Below are positions 25,500 through 38,600 of a stretch of DNA of 64,000 nt, piece after piece (positions within the stretch are counted from its first letter, which is position 1; each line of letters starts with the position of its first letter). Below the pieces are notes generated by a model that did no database searches, was not told where the DNA came from, and saw only the letters and a program-made list of their open reading frames with translations. A program made the position numbers and the translations under genes. The stretch comes from Moringa oleifera. Its lineage: Eukaryota; Streptophyta; Magnoliopsida; Brassicales; Moringaceae. The DNA lies in assembly GCA_021397835.1 (NCBI GenBank), contig JAJFZO010000113.1:682001-746000 (forward strand), in the 5' to 3' direction.

Positions 25500-26104
25500 A
25501 CTGTTGGAAGTTGATGGAGGGTGAGATTCTAATAGGATCTAGCTCCTACTAGAAGATACAAGATCTAAAAGTTGTAGATGATCTCTAACTTGCAGGATGA
25601 GCCATGGAACCTTGGTTTAGAGATGAATACATGGTCATTGCCTAGATAATGATGATGATAAAGACAAAGGATGCTAATGATGTTCCGAATTCTACTCCTT
25701 TTGAATTATGCTCTGATGTTCTTTAAGAATAATTGACAAGCCAAGCTGCTTTGCCGTAAGCCTATCTACTAGAGGTGAATCATTGAAAATTTCTATCGTG
25801 ATCTATGAAGGTCCATACTCGAAAGAACCCACATTGTGGGAGCGAAGAAAATGTTTTATTGCCATGCTTACTGCTTGTAGGATCTCCAATGGATGATTAT
25901 ATGATGCAATTTGATGAAAAAGCAATGAGTTTTGCTTCTAAGTGAAGAGTTCATCCCGCACATAGCGATAGTAAGTGACAAGGTGGTGAGTTCGAGAACA
26001 GCCTGATCTGGATCTCGAAAATGAAAGAGACTGCAAGATACACAGCCCTGTGCCACTCTTGATGAAGGTCTATAGGACCTAATCATTTTCATGGATATGA
26101 CCAT
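25500..26104 (-). pseudogene. Module S, copy 2: gene-like fragment, frames disrupted
   Basis: This is a higher-complexity island with near-normal base composition inside AT-rich repeats. On the minus strand it shows two coding-like segments shared with copy 3. The first (about 26,060 to 25,865) contains WHRAVYLAVSFIFEIQ and later GMNSSLRSKTHCF. The second (about 25,836 to 25,690) contains GSFEYGP, then NDSPLVDRLTAKQLGLS and KEHQS. Copy 2 has stops and a deletion relative to copy 3, so the longest open frame (25,868-26,104) joins segments in a frame copy 3 does not share. I take it for a decayed captured gene fragment. The SSLRSKTHCFLIKS-like part faintly recalls pentatricopeptide-repeat proteins, but this is too weak to name it. 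Confidence 0.45.
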
Positions 26105-26650
26105 GTTATTTTATCACTCGTAAATGATAATATCAACTCCTTTTTCATGAAAGAAACTATTTATTTATTTTATTAAATTAACACAAGATTATGATTCATT
26201 TAATATATATATATATATATATATAATTATTTTAAGGAATTTTAAACTCACCTCTTCTATTTAATATATTAAATATATAATAATATTTTTAAAACATTAA
26301 TATTAAATATATTATGAATATAAAGTTTTAAAAAATATGAATATCGATAAATTTCATTCATATCATCTTAAATTTTAAATTAATAATACTTATTCATTAA
26401 AATTTAATATTGATTGACAGTATTTTAATTTTATTTTAAATTTATACATCCAGATAAATATATAATTTAAAATTATTTATGATACACTATAATTGAAAAA
26501 ATTTCATTGTCGATAATATCATAATACTAATAAATTTTATTTAAAATATTTGGATTGATTATAACACAATTTAAAATTATAAGTCTCCAAAACATAAAAA
26601 GACTAATAAACCATATCATCAAGTTTTGTTTTTTAAAAACAAAACTACAG
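26105..26650. other. AT-rich spacer following S, copy 2
   Basis: This non-coding spacer includes an (AT)n microsatellite at about 26,205-26,223. From 26,125 it is virtually identical to 44,555-45,085. It leads into the start module. Confidence 0.65.
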
Positions 26651-26840
26651 ATGTGCATATAAGACTATTATTTTTTTCACTATCATATTACATAAGTTTA
26701 ATATACTTAGTGAAAATTAAATAATTGTTATTCAAATGTTGAAAAAATATAAGAGGGTATTTCAAGATGCTTTGACATCATGCTACAAAGGTAATGCTTA
26801 TTTATTAAACATGGTATAACTATATGTGATGCCTAATTTT
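26651..26840 (+). repeat. Start module, copy 2
   Basis: The same succession as at 1-180: a TTTTTTCACTATCATATTA-like sequence, then GATGCTTTGACATCATGCTAC-like, then AAACATGGT. It marks the left edge of the array in this unit. Confidence 0.75.
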
Positions 26841-28640
26841 TTATTGAGCTCAATCAAATTTTATGTTCAGTTTGTTATTAATCCCAATAAATTGCTAGAC
26901 CAAATGAATTGTTAAGTACAATTGATTGTTAGGCTAAATTATACATTAGCCCTAATTTTTTTAGCCCAATTAACACATACATCATGCACAATGTATTCGT
27001 AAGCCTAATTTTTCGCGGGTTCATACATGATATACCAAATCAATTATGAGACTTAATAAATTTTAGGTCCAACTAATTATTATGTCTAATTATTTATCTA
27101 GTTTAATTATATTTGATCCAAAATTTCATAAAATCCCATTATATATTGACCGAATTATATCATCTGTCTAATTTTTTATATCAAACTAATTTCACATTTA
27201 ATTATATCTTAGGCTATATAAGTTTGACCCAAATATATGTCAAACTATTTTTTTGGGCTCATGCATGTTACCTAATTAATTCGGGAATATTCAGCTCAAT
27301 TTTAGATTAGGCACAATTAATAACTTGGTCCAACTAATTCTTAAATCCAATTAAATCTCAAACTCAATTAATTGTTAGGACCAATTAATTATTTGGTCCA
27401 ATTAATTGTTAAACTCAATTAAATCTTAGAAAAAAAATATTTATTAGGCACAACCAATTAACTTTTTCCTTAATTAATAAATGTTAGGCCCAACTAGTTA
27501 TTAAACACAATAAATTATTATGCTCAATTATATCTTAAGTTTAATTATAATTTGGATTCATGCATGCTATGTCCGATTATATCTCAAGTCTAATTATAAA
27601 ATAAGATTTATAATTTATTATGCTTTATTATATATTAAGCTCAATTCTTTGTTAATGTCAATTAAATTTTAAGTGAAATTAATTTTTAATCACAATTAAA
27701 TCTTGGATTCAATTAATAATTAGGCCTAATTAATCATTTGATCCAATTATTGAGCTCAATTATATTGCAAGCCCAAATATATCTTAGTTTTAGTTAATTA
27801 TTATGCTCAAAAATTATTTTAGGCCCAATGGCATATAAGCCTAACTTGGGTCTAAGTAATTTTTGTGAAAAATTTACATAGTAGGCTCAATTAATTATTA
27901 GATTAAATCACTTGTGAGACCTAATTATTTGCTAACTTTAAAAAATTATTAGGCTCAACTATGTCTTAAGTCCAATATTTTATTTGATCCAATTATATAG
28001 TTATCACGCTCAATTACAAATTAAATCCAATTAAGATTTCAACTCAATTACACATTAACCTCAGTTATTATTAAGCTTATTCTCAAGCCAAATTATTAAG
28101 CTTAATGTCTTTTTTACGTGCAATTTAATCTTAGGCCTAATTAATTATTTGGTTCAATAAATTATTTAGTCCAATTAACTACTAAGCTCAATTACATATT
28201 AGACCTAATTTGTTTTTAACTCAATTAATATATGTTAGCCTTAATTTGCTTTTAGGCTTTATTTTTGAATTTCATGCACTATATACTCAATTATACCTTC
28301 ACCGCTATTATTAACTATCAGATCTAATTATATTAAGCTAAAATATTTGTGAGACTCAAGTCAAACTATAATTTTGGTCCAACTATATATCAGTTGCAAA
28401 TTGTCCTTAGATCTAATTATAATTTAGATTCAATTATATTTTAAGCCCAAATTGTTTCAAGGTTTAAATATTTGTTGTGCCTATACACACTAAGTCCAAT
28501 TATATCTTAAATTCAACTCATTATTTTTGTCCAATTATATTGTAGCCATGATTATGTACTAAGCCCGTTTTTTCTTTATGCCTAATTATATGTCCATTTA
28601 TATTTTGAGTTTCAGATTATTTACTCAATAATGCACTAAT
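26841..28640 (+). repeat. 17-bp megarepeat, forward array, segment 5
   Basis: This is a forward 17-bp array. A particularly clean run has CAATTA at 27,365, 27,382, 27,399 and 27,416, exactly 17 bp apart. It is colinear with 180-1,430 and nearly identical to 45,276-47,070. A 65-codon frame at 27,113-27,310 is a chance opening repeated in copy B. Confidence 0.88.
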
Positions 28641-29370
28641 AGCAAGCTAATCAATGAACAACTAACTCTCTCTAGGAAAAAAAAAAAAAGTTTATATGGC
28701 TTACTTTTAAAAAATTAAATGATATTCTAGATCATTGGATTAGTGAAAAAGGTTAATATAATATTATTATATTTTTTTTTATATCCTTATTCTCATATTT
28801 GATTGAAAGATAATATGAAAATTATTTAATTTTAAATTTAATTATATTTTATAAAAATTTTATTTAATTAATTATATTTCATCAAAATTTAATTTAATTA
28901 ATTAAAATTTTTAATATTATGTAATTTTATCGAGAATAACATTTAATAATTTAATAATTAATGTTAAGTTAAAGATCAAAATAAACTTTATATTTTTCAC
29001 TTTTTTCAATCAAGTTCTTATAGCCTTTTCAAGCCAATTCTACACAAAAAAATTATTTGATCTAAATTGACTTACTTTTTTTTAATATAGAAACAATTCA
29101 AATTAGTGATTTTGTACAATGGATTTTAATTTTAAATTTGTAACAAACATGAAAAAATGTACAATAAAAAATCAAAATTTTTGAATATTGAAAATATATA
29201 TTTTAAAAATTTTAATATTAATTCTTTTAAAAAATCCTGAAAATAACTTTGCTATTGAAAAAATTCTAAAAATATTTTTGATGATACCTTGAATATTTAT
29301 TTACATTTTTTACAAATTTTAAGACATATTTCGCTGTACAATATCATTTATTTTTTATCTAAGTTTATAT
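28641..29370. repeat. Module Z, copy 2 (degenerate foldback-related segment)
   Basis: This non-array AT-rich sequence has a poly-A run near 28,679 and the landmark GCACTAATAGCAAGCTAATC just to its left. The right half resembles the right arm of the foldback element at 51,928-52,477. It is nearly identical to 47,071-47,800. No gene is seen. Confidence 0.55.
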
Positions 29371-30080
29371 TAAGCTCATTTAATTCCTAGTCTAAATTAT
29401 GTATTAAGCCTAATTATTTATTAGGTTCAATTATATGTTAGGCCCAATTAATTATTAGGCTTGATTAATGAAGTCTAATTATTTAGAAGGCATAATTATA
29501 TATTAAGTTTAATTATCATTTTAGGTCTAATTCTTTCTAGGTTGAATTCATTCTTTAGCCTAATTATTTATTGGATTGATGCATGCTAAGCCCAATTTGT
29601 TATTAAATGCAGCTATATGTCAAGGTTAATTAATTATTCGACCTAATTATATTTTAGATATAATTATTTATTTGATCTATTTCACTCTTAGGATCAATTA
29701 TTTATTAAACTTTATTATTTGTTAGGCCCAATTCTTTTTTAAGCGGATCATGCATACTACGTCTAATTATATCTTAGACTCAAATAATTATTGAGTTCAA
29801 TTATCTCTTAAGCCTAATTATATTTTAGAGTAAATTATTCGTTAAGGCTATTCTTTTATTAAGATCGATATATATATTAGGCCTTATTAATCTCATGAAT
29901 TCTTTAGCACATTTAATTATTAGTATTAGTTAATTGGTATGTTGAACAAAATTTTAGGTCCAATAATCAAGAGGCTCCAAGTATATTTTAGCCTAATTAT
30001 GTGTTAGGTCCACTTCGTTCATAGGCCCCATAATTTCTTATTTCATGCATGATATGCATAACTAATTTAAATTATGACCC
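29371..30080 (+). repeat. 17-bp megarepeat, forward array, segment 6
   Basis: This short forward array lies between module Z and the telomere-like tract and is colinear with about 3,930-4,590. It contains a GATGCATGCTAAGCCC-like site near 29,580. No gene is seen. Confidence 0.82.
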
Positions 30081-30660
30081 GTAAACTTAACACCAAATCC
30101 TAAACCTTAATCCCTATACAGTAACCTCTTAACCTTACCCTTTATGCACTAAACACCTAACCCTTGAACATTGACCTCTTAATCTTAACCTTTAACCCCT
30201 AAACCCTAAAATCAAAAACTTAAACCTCAAAGGTATTTTATCATAGCCTGTTAACCCTAAACTCTAACCCCTAAACATTAAACCTTTAAATCTTAAACCT
30301 TAAAATCAAAAACTTAAACTCAAAAGATAATTTACACTATACCTCTTAACCCTAAACTCTAACCCCTCAACATTAAAACCCTTAACCCCTAGATCCTAAA
30401 CATTTAGCTGTAAACCCTAAATCCTAAAACCAAGAACTAAACCTTAGGGCAAAACTCCTAAGTCCTAAACCCCAACCTTAACCATAAACCCAAACCCTAA
30501 TCAATAAACCCTAAACTCTAAGTCTTAAACCCTAACCCAAACCACAAACCTCAACTCCTACACCCTAATCCTTGAATCCTAAATTAAAAACATTAAGCTC
30601 TAACACCTAACCACTAAATTCTAAACCCTAAAACTTAAATGCTAATCTCTAAATTGGTTA
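30081..30660 (-). repeat. Degenerate telomere-like tract, CCCTAAA strand, copy 2
   Basis: Loosely repeated CCCTAAA, CCTTAAC and ACTCTAACCCC units form a tract homologous to 4,600-5,172 and nearly identical to 48,516-49,090. Confidence 0.82.
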
Positions 30661-31284
30661 TAATATAAGATTTAGGGTTATGGTTTAGATTTAAGGATTA
30701 ATGATTTGAGGATGAGGTTTAGAGTTTAGCGACTAGGGATTAGTGTTTAGGGTTTTAAGTTTAATGATTAGGTTTAAAGGTTAAGGGTTAGGGCTTATGG
30801 GTGGGGTTAAACTGGTTTAGGGGTTAGCATTTATGGTTTATGGGTTAGGGGTTATGTGTTAGGGTTTAGAGTTAAAGTTAGGGTGTAGGGTTAACATTAG
30901 GATATAGTGTTTAAGTGATCGAGCTTAGGGATTAGAATTTAAGCTTTAGGGTTTCCAACTTAGTGTTTATGGTTTAAATGTTAGGGTTTAACATTTTGGG
31001 TTTTGAGTTTAAAGTTTAGGGTTAAAGGTTTAGTGGCTAGTGCTTAGAGTTTATATTTTACATGCTAAGGTTTGAAGTTAGGGTTTAACGTTTTGGGTTT
31101 TGAGGTTCTGGGGCTAAAGTTTAAGGTTTTTGGTTTAAAGTTAAAGGATTAAGGTAGGATTTAAGGTTCAGTGTTGGAGTTTGGAGTTTAGAGTTTTTGA
31201 TTTTATTAGTTATTCTTTAGGTTTTATAGATTAGAGTTCAGGACTTAAGGGTTTGGGATTAAAATTTAAGGTTTAGGGGTTTCG
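30661..31284 (+). repeat. Degenerate telomere-like tract, TTTAGGG strand, copy 2
   Basis: This is the mirror of the preceding tract, with GGGTTTAG, GTTTAGGG and GGGTTAGG units. The switch point lies in CTAAATTGGTTATAATATAAG. It ends at TTTCG, immediately before a 136-bp unique block. Confidence 0.82.
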
Positions 31285-31420
31285 AACAGGAAGAGATGCT
31301 GCAGGCACTTAGTTGTTGAATAGTCTGCCTATCCGAACCCATGCTTCAGTGACAATAATGGATATGGCATATGCAATCTGAAGAGGATAGACGTCTCGGA
31401 CATTAGGATTCCAACCGTCG
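31285..31420 (-). pseudogene. 136-bp unique block with a minus-strand open frame
   Basis: A higher-complexity block lies between the TTTAGGG-like tract and module V. It is absent from copy 1 (compare 5,951-5,965) and present at 49,741-49,876. A TCG triplet occurs at both edges, as expected either from a 3-bp target duplication or from a microhomology deletion in copy 1. The minus strand is open for about 35 codons up to a TAA and includes the segments VRDVYPLQIAYAIS and EAWVRIGRLFNN. I do not recognise the protein. It may be another captured gene fragment. Confidence 0.4.
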
Positions 31421-31525
31421 GGGAGTTTTGGCTAATAATTTACAATTTAGGATTGAGAAATGGTGAAAAACATCTCTGCATCTTTTAGGGTGGTGTTTAT
31501 CTATATCCCTTTATTATCCCAAAGC
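31421..31525. repeat. Spacer module V, copy 2
   Basis: This is homologous to 5,961-6,062 (AATGGTGAAAAACATC, then TTTTAGGGTGGTGTT). The near-identical duplication ends inside it at 31,446. Confidence 0.65.
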
Positions 31526-32625
31526 CTAAGTTTTAATTTAACCTCATAAAAAAATTATGCTTAATCTATTATTGGGTCTAAAAACGAAATAGATTAAAAA
31601 GTAATTGTTTTAAATATAATTGGCTTCAAAATTATATTGTGCTTGATATATAGTTAGGTCTAAGAAACAATTTAGCTAAAAACCAAAATGTGCCTAATAT
31701 ATATTAATTTGGCCTAAGTATAAATGAAACCTAATATAGAATTGAGCCCAGTAATTAATTAATTGAACAATTCGTTTCAGTAGTGAATTGATTAAGCCTA
31801 ATGTTTATTGTGCTTAATATATAATTAGCCCTAAAAAACGAAATGAATTTTTTTAATAATTAAGCCCAGTAAATCATTGGGCCTAAAGATTCATTGAGTT
31901 TGTTGGGTTGAACAATCAATTAGGCTTAGCATTTATTTAGGTTTAATAAAAAAATTGAAATTAATAAATATTTGAGCTAATATATAATTGAGTCTAACAA
32001 AATTTTAGATTTTTGGATTAATTATTCTTGATAATTAATCAGACCTAAAAATAATGGGATCTAGCAATTAATTGAGTCTAAGTTAATTATGCCTAAGATT
32101 TAATCGAACTTAATAATTAATTGGTCTCAAAATTTAATTGTGATCAAGAATCAAATAGACCTAAGATTTTGTTAAACCTATTAAAAAAATAGACTTAGTA
32201 TATACTTAGGCTTAATCAATGATTCAATATAAAAACGAAGTACTCTAATAAATAATTGAGTTCAAAATATAAGTGGGTTCATGTTTTAATTGGATTTAAT
32301 ATATAATTGGACCCAATAATAAATTAAGCCTATGATTTATGAGCTCAACAAATAATTGGACCTAAGATATAATAGAACCAAATTATAATTAGACTTAAGA
32401 TATATTTAGGTCTATGATACATGAAACTTAAAAATAATTCAGTTAAAAAAATTGACCATAACTTATATAAATTTGGCATAATAATTAATTAGATTATAAA
32501 AATTATTAGGCCTAATATGTAATTGAGCCTAACATTTAATTGGACTAAACAATTCATTGCATTGAAAAATTAATTGGACATGAAATTCAATTGGGCCTCA
32601 TAAAAAATTTTGCTTAATATATGAT
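31526..32625 (-). repeat. 17-bp megarepeat, inverted orientation, copy 2
   Basis: Units read AATTGGGCCTAA and CCTAATATGTAATTGAGCC, the reverse complement of the neighbouring arrays. It is longer than copy 1, with an extra stretch around 32,160-32,420. Orientation flips back near 32,625, before a TTTATGCATGCTACGATC-like site, as in copy 1. Confidence 0.75.
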
Positions 32626-35600
32626 TGCTAGAGTCAATTATATAGTGGATTTATGCATGCTACGATCAATTATATATCTTAGTCCTAATTAAATCTTGGA
32701 TCCAATTAATTTTTATTCATAATTAATCTTAGGGCTAATTAATTACGAGGGTCATAAATTAATTCTTAGAACTAATTAACTGTTAGTTCCTTAATTGCTA
32801 GGTCCAACTACGTCTCAAATCAAATTAGGTCTTAGACTCAATTAATTATTAAGCTCAAATATATTTGAAGCGCAATTATATGTGAAGTCGAACATGTTAT
32901 TAGGCTTAATTAGATATTAGGCCCAACTAATTCTTAGGCATAATTAAACCACCCACTTAATTATTAAATATTAATTATTAGGCCCTAATTATTTACTAAG
33001 TCCCATTCATTATCAGGCTAAATTATGACTTAAATCTAATATTTTATTTGACGTAATCATATATTAAAACTAATTATTTATTAAGCTCAATTATATATTA
33101 AACTTAATTTTTTATTAAACCTAATTAAATTTAACGTTTCATTAATCTTTTGACCTAACAAATTGTTAGGCTCAATTACACATTGGGCTCAATAATATAT
33201 CAGGCTCAATAATATATCAGGCTCATTACATTCTTATTAACAATTATATATTAAGCACATTTTGTATTAGACCTAATTAAATTTTAGGTAAAATTAATCA
33301 CATGAATCAATTACTTATTAGGCTTAATTAATTTTTATGTACCATTAATACAAATGAGTCAATTTATATATAATTTGGGCCCAATTGTATGTGAGATCTA
33401 ATTTGTTCCTAAGTCCAAGTATTTGTTGGGCTCATGCATGATAGCCTAATTATATCTTAATCCAATTAATTATTGGATTCATTTACATGCTAGGCTTAAC
33501 TATGTATTAAGTCTATTTCATTCTTAGATCCAATTATTTGTGGTGATCTTTCATATATTAAGGTTAATTTTATTAGATTAAGTTAAATCTAAGCACAATT
33601 ATATATTAAGTCAATTTATATACTAGGCCTAATTATATGTCAAGTTCAATTATAATTAGTTCATTTTATCATAAGCTTAATTGTATATGAGGCATAATTA
33701 TATCATATGCCTAATTTTTTTAGACCAAATTAAATCATGGGCCAATTAATTTTAAGTCAATATATCTTAGCTCATGTTATTTATTAGGCCCAATTATATA
33801 CATAGAATTATTTTTCGAATTCATGCATGTTAACTTAATTAATTCGGTCCAATTGATCAACAGGCCTAATTAAATCTCTAGCACATTTAATTTTATGGTC
33901 AATTAATTGTTTAATCAATTATATACTAAGTTTAATTTTTTCTCAAACTCAATCAAATTTTAAACCTAATTAGTTGTTAGGTATAATGAATTATTTGGTT
34001 CAATAAATTAATAATCTCAATTACATATTTGACTCAATTATTGATTCAATAAATTTTTTCATCCAATTATTATATTTCAGATCCAACTACTTCTTACCCT
34101 AAATCCATTTATCTGCACAATATATTTAGTGTATGCACGCTATACACTTTTATCTTAAGCGCAACTAAATATTGGACCTAATTATATTTTAGGTTCAAAT
34201 ATTAATTAGTCTCATTTCTTTTTTAAACCTACTTATAGATTAAGCTCAATTATATATTACCTCAATTTTTTATTATTCAATCCAATTAATTATTATATGT
34301 AATTAATAGTTAGACCTAATAAATTATTTAAATTTTTAATTGTTGGGCTCAATTACATCTTAAGCCAAATTATATTTTAGACCCATATATTTATTAAATC
34401 CAATTGCATACGAAACTCAAATTTTTATTACGCCTTATTAGATATTAAGCCCAACCAATTTTTATGTAGTATTATATCGTAGGCCCAATTAATTACTAGA
34501 TTTAATTAAATTGTTAGATTCACTATTTTATTAGGTCCAATTATATATTAAACCTAATTATTTATTAAGCTTGATTATATATTAAGCTTATTTTTTATTA
34601 AACTCAATTAAATGCTAAGCTCAATTAATTATTTGACCCAATGAATTATTAGGTCTAATTAGTTGATAAATCCAATTATCCATCAAGCTTAGTTATAATT
34701 AAATCTTAGGCTCAATTCATTATTTGACAAATTAAATTATTTGGCCTAATTAATTATTAGGCTAAATTAAATTATAGAGTCAATTATTTGTAGTACAATT
34801 ATTGTTAGCTAAATTTGCTCAAAGGTGAATTATTTCTTAGTTTCATATGCAATAAATCCAATTATATCTTGGGTCCTATTATTTATTATTACGATCAATT
34901 ATTTATTAAATCCAATTATTTATACACCTAAAGCATATCTTAAGTCCAATTAAATTTGAATCCAATTAGTCCAATTTGTTTCTAGGTCCAATTAATTATG
35001 ACCTAGATATATCTTAAATCTAATTAATTATTAGACTTAATTATATTTTAGGTCAAATTATGTGTGATGCTCAGTTAATTCTTAGAGCCAATTATTAAGC
35101 AATATTATTTATTAGGATCAATATTATATTTAGTCGACTATTTATTAAGCTTAAATAAATTATAGGCCCAACTTTGGCACAATTAAATTTTTAGGTGAAA
35201 TTAATTATTAGGCCAACTAAGTGTTAGATTTAAAGAAATCTTATCCTTAGTAATTTATTACATCAATTCAGTTCTTAGACCTTGTTATATGTTAAAGTCA
35301 ATTATTTATTAGCTTAATTTTTTATGAGATCCAATCAAAATCAAAAACCTAATTAATTGTTAGCTAATTTTTACATTAGGTTCAATTTATTTAAGTGGAC
35401 CAATTATATATTAAGCTAAAATTTTTAATAACAACATAATTAATTATTGGACCCAATGAATATCTAGGCTGAATGAATTGACAGGTCCACTTACTTGTCA
35501 GGCTTAATTACATATTAGGCTCAATTATTTTTGGTATCTAACTAATTCTTAAGCTCAATGAATATGCTTAAGGCTAAACTCATCCTTAAGCCTAGTTATT

Positions 35601-38600
35601 TTTTAGGTTCATGCATGATAGGTCGAGTACATTATTAGACTGTAGGTCTAATTAATTATTAACCTCAATTATATCTATAACCAATTATCTTGACCTATTA
35701 TATTGTAGGCCCAATTATATATGAGATCTAATTATGTCCAATTTTTATGATCTAATCATAATCAATTTTTAAGTCCAATTGTAACTTAGAACATAATATT
35801 TATTAGGCCCAATTAAATATTAAGTTAAACTATTTTTCATGCACTATTAAATTATTGATTGAATTAATTATTGGATTTGATTAAATCAAGGCCTAATTTT
35901 TATTAGGTCAAATTATATATTAAGTCTTAATTTTTGTTAAACCTAATCAAATCATAAACCTAACTAATTGTCAAGTTCAATGAGTTCTTAGGTTCACTCA
36001 ATAGTTAATCTCAATTACATATTCAATATAATTAAATATTAGATCCAATTAATTTTATCCCTAATTAATAAAATTAGGCATAATTAGATTTTTGGTCTAA
36101 TTAATTATTATACTCAATTATATCTTAAATTCAATTATAATTTGGGTATGATTATATCTTAGGCTCAATCATTTCTAGGCCTAATTATTATTTAGTTCAT
36201 GCACGACATCCAATCATATATTAGATCTAATAAAATATGAGACTAATTAATTTTTATACTAATTTATTAATTAATCTCATTTGGTTCTTAGAACTTATAC
36301 ATCAAGCAAAATTATTTCTTAGGTTATATATTAGTCAAATGTTTTGTTAGGGGTCAACTCAATTTTAACCCTAATTATATTTTAGCCATAATTATTTATT
36401 AGTCTCAGTTTGTTCTTACATTTAATTATCAAATCTATTAGGCCTAATTATATATAAAATCTAATTTCTTTATTAAACTCAATTAAATCTTATACACAAT
36501 TAATTCTTAATCACAACTAAATTTTGCATTTGATTAATTGTGAGGTGCAACTAACTATTTTACCTAATTAATTGTTTTGTCACTAATTAGTAGGCTAAAA
36601 TAAATTTAGGCGTAATCATTTATTAATTATTAGACCCATTAAATTAAGCTTATTCTTAAGCCTAATTATTTCTTGGGCCATGGATGATAGACGCAAATTA
36701 ATTATTAGACCCATTAAATTAAGCTTAGTTTATTATTAAATCCAATTATAATTTGGGTTATGCACACAAACACAATTATATCTCAAGTTTCATTATAATT
36801 AGCCCATTATATAATTGGTCTAAATATATATAAGGCATAATTATATCATATGCCTAATTTTTTAGGCCCAATTAAATCTTAGATCAATTAATTTTAAGTC
36901 GATATATCTTGGGTCATATTGTTTATTAAGCCCAATTATATACGTAGAATTATTTTTTGGATTCATCCATGTTAATCTAATTAATTCGATCCAATTGATT
37001 AATAAGCCCAACTAATTCTCAAGCACTATTAATTATTATGGTCAATTAATTGTTCAACCAAATTATATACGAAGCTCAATTTTTTCTTAAACTCAATCAA
37101 ATTTTAAACCTAATTAGTTATTAGGTATGATGAATTATTTGGTCCAATAAATTGTTAATCTCAATTTTGTATTTGACTCAGTTAAATATTAAATCCTATA
37201 ATTTTTTGACCTAATTATTACATTTTAGATCCAATTACAACTTCACTCAATTTATATCTCGACACAATATCTTAAGTACAACTAAATATTGGACCCAATT
37301 ATATTTTAGTTCTAAATATATATTAGTCTCATTTCATTCTTAAACCCACTTATAAATTAAGCTCAATCATTTATTAGGCCTAATTGTATATTAACTTAAT
37401 TTTTTATTATTTAATTCAATTAATTATTAGTCACAATTAAATCTTCGATTCAATTAATAATTAAGGCTAATAAATTATTTAGATCTTTAATTGTTGTGCT
37501 CAATTTCATCTCAAGCTCAATTATATTTCATACCCACATATTTATTAGGTCTAATTATATATGAAATTCAAATTTTTGTTACGCCTAATGAGATACTAGG
37601 CAAACTAATTCTTATGTAGTATTAAATTCTAGGTTTAATTAATTAGTAAATTAAATAAATTCTTAGCTTCACTATTTTGTTAGGTTAATTTATATGTTAA
37701 GCCTAATTATTTATTAAGCTCAATTATATATCAACCTAATTTTTTTTATTAAACTCAATTAAACCTTAGGCTTAATTAATTTTGGCCCAATGAATTGTTA
37801 GGTCTAAGTAGTTATTAGAACCAATTTTGCATTTGGTTTAATTTTTAATTAAACTCAATTAAATCTTAGGCCAATCAATTTTTAGTTACAATTAAATCTT
37901 AGACATAATTCATTATTTGACAAAATAAATTATTGGGTCCAATTAATGGTTAGGCAAAATTACATCATAAACCTAATTATTTGCAGCACAATTAAATCTT
38001 AGGTCCAATTAATATACGTTTGGCTAAATTTACTCATAGACTAAATTATTATTTTTGTTTCATACACAATAAACTGAATTATATCTTGGGCCTAATTATT
38101 TATACGCCTCAAGTATATCTTAAGTCCAATTATAAGTTGAATCCAATTATATTTCAATCTAATTTGTTTTTAAGTCCAATTAATTATGAGCTTAGTTATA
38201 TCTTAAATCTAATTAATGATCGGACTTAATTATATTTTAAGCCCAATCATATATGCTGCTCAGTTAGTTCTTAAATCAAATTATATATTAAGCATAATTA
38301 TGCATTAAGATCAATGATATATTAAGTCTAATTTTTATTAGGCTTAAATAAATATTAAGCTTGTACTTTGGCACAATTAAATCGTAGGTCCAACTAAGTA
38401 TTAGACTCAAATAAATCTTACCCTAGTAATTTATTAGGTCAATTCAATTCTTAAACCTTATTACATATTAAGGTTAATTATTTGATAGTTTAATTTTTGA
38501 TTAGCCTATTTAAGTAAATTGATTATATATTAAGGCAAAATTTTATTAAAACCTTAATTAATTATTGGACCCAATGAATATCTAGGCTTAATGAATTAAT

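Larger units (their letters stand above)
26125..31446 (+). repeat. Recent segmental duplication, copy A (5.3 kb)
   Basis: The segment is nearly identical to 44,555-49,902 at an offset of 18,430, which rises to 18,456 through a longer poly-A run near 47,110 and a 21-bp duplication near 49,560. Only scattered single-base differences are seen. Identity drops sharply at both ends. On the left, the S modules are clearly diverged. On the right, copy A continues into V and the inverted array, while copy B jumps to AT-rich spacer. Confidence 0.93.

Noticed and set aside
25868..26104. Minus-strand 78-codon frame as an intact gene
   Set aside because: It crosses the exon-like segments of module S in a frame that copy 3 does not share, so it is a product of deletion in copy 2. 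The region is kept only as a pseudogene fragment.
27113..27310. Plus-strand frame of 65 codons, repeated at 45,543-45,740
   Set aside because: Identical because the DNA is a recent duplication. It is a translation of array sequence with no recognised domain.
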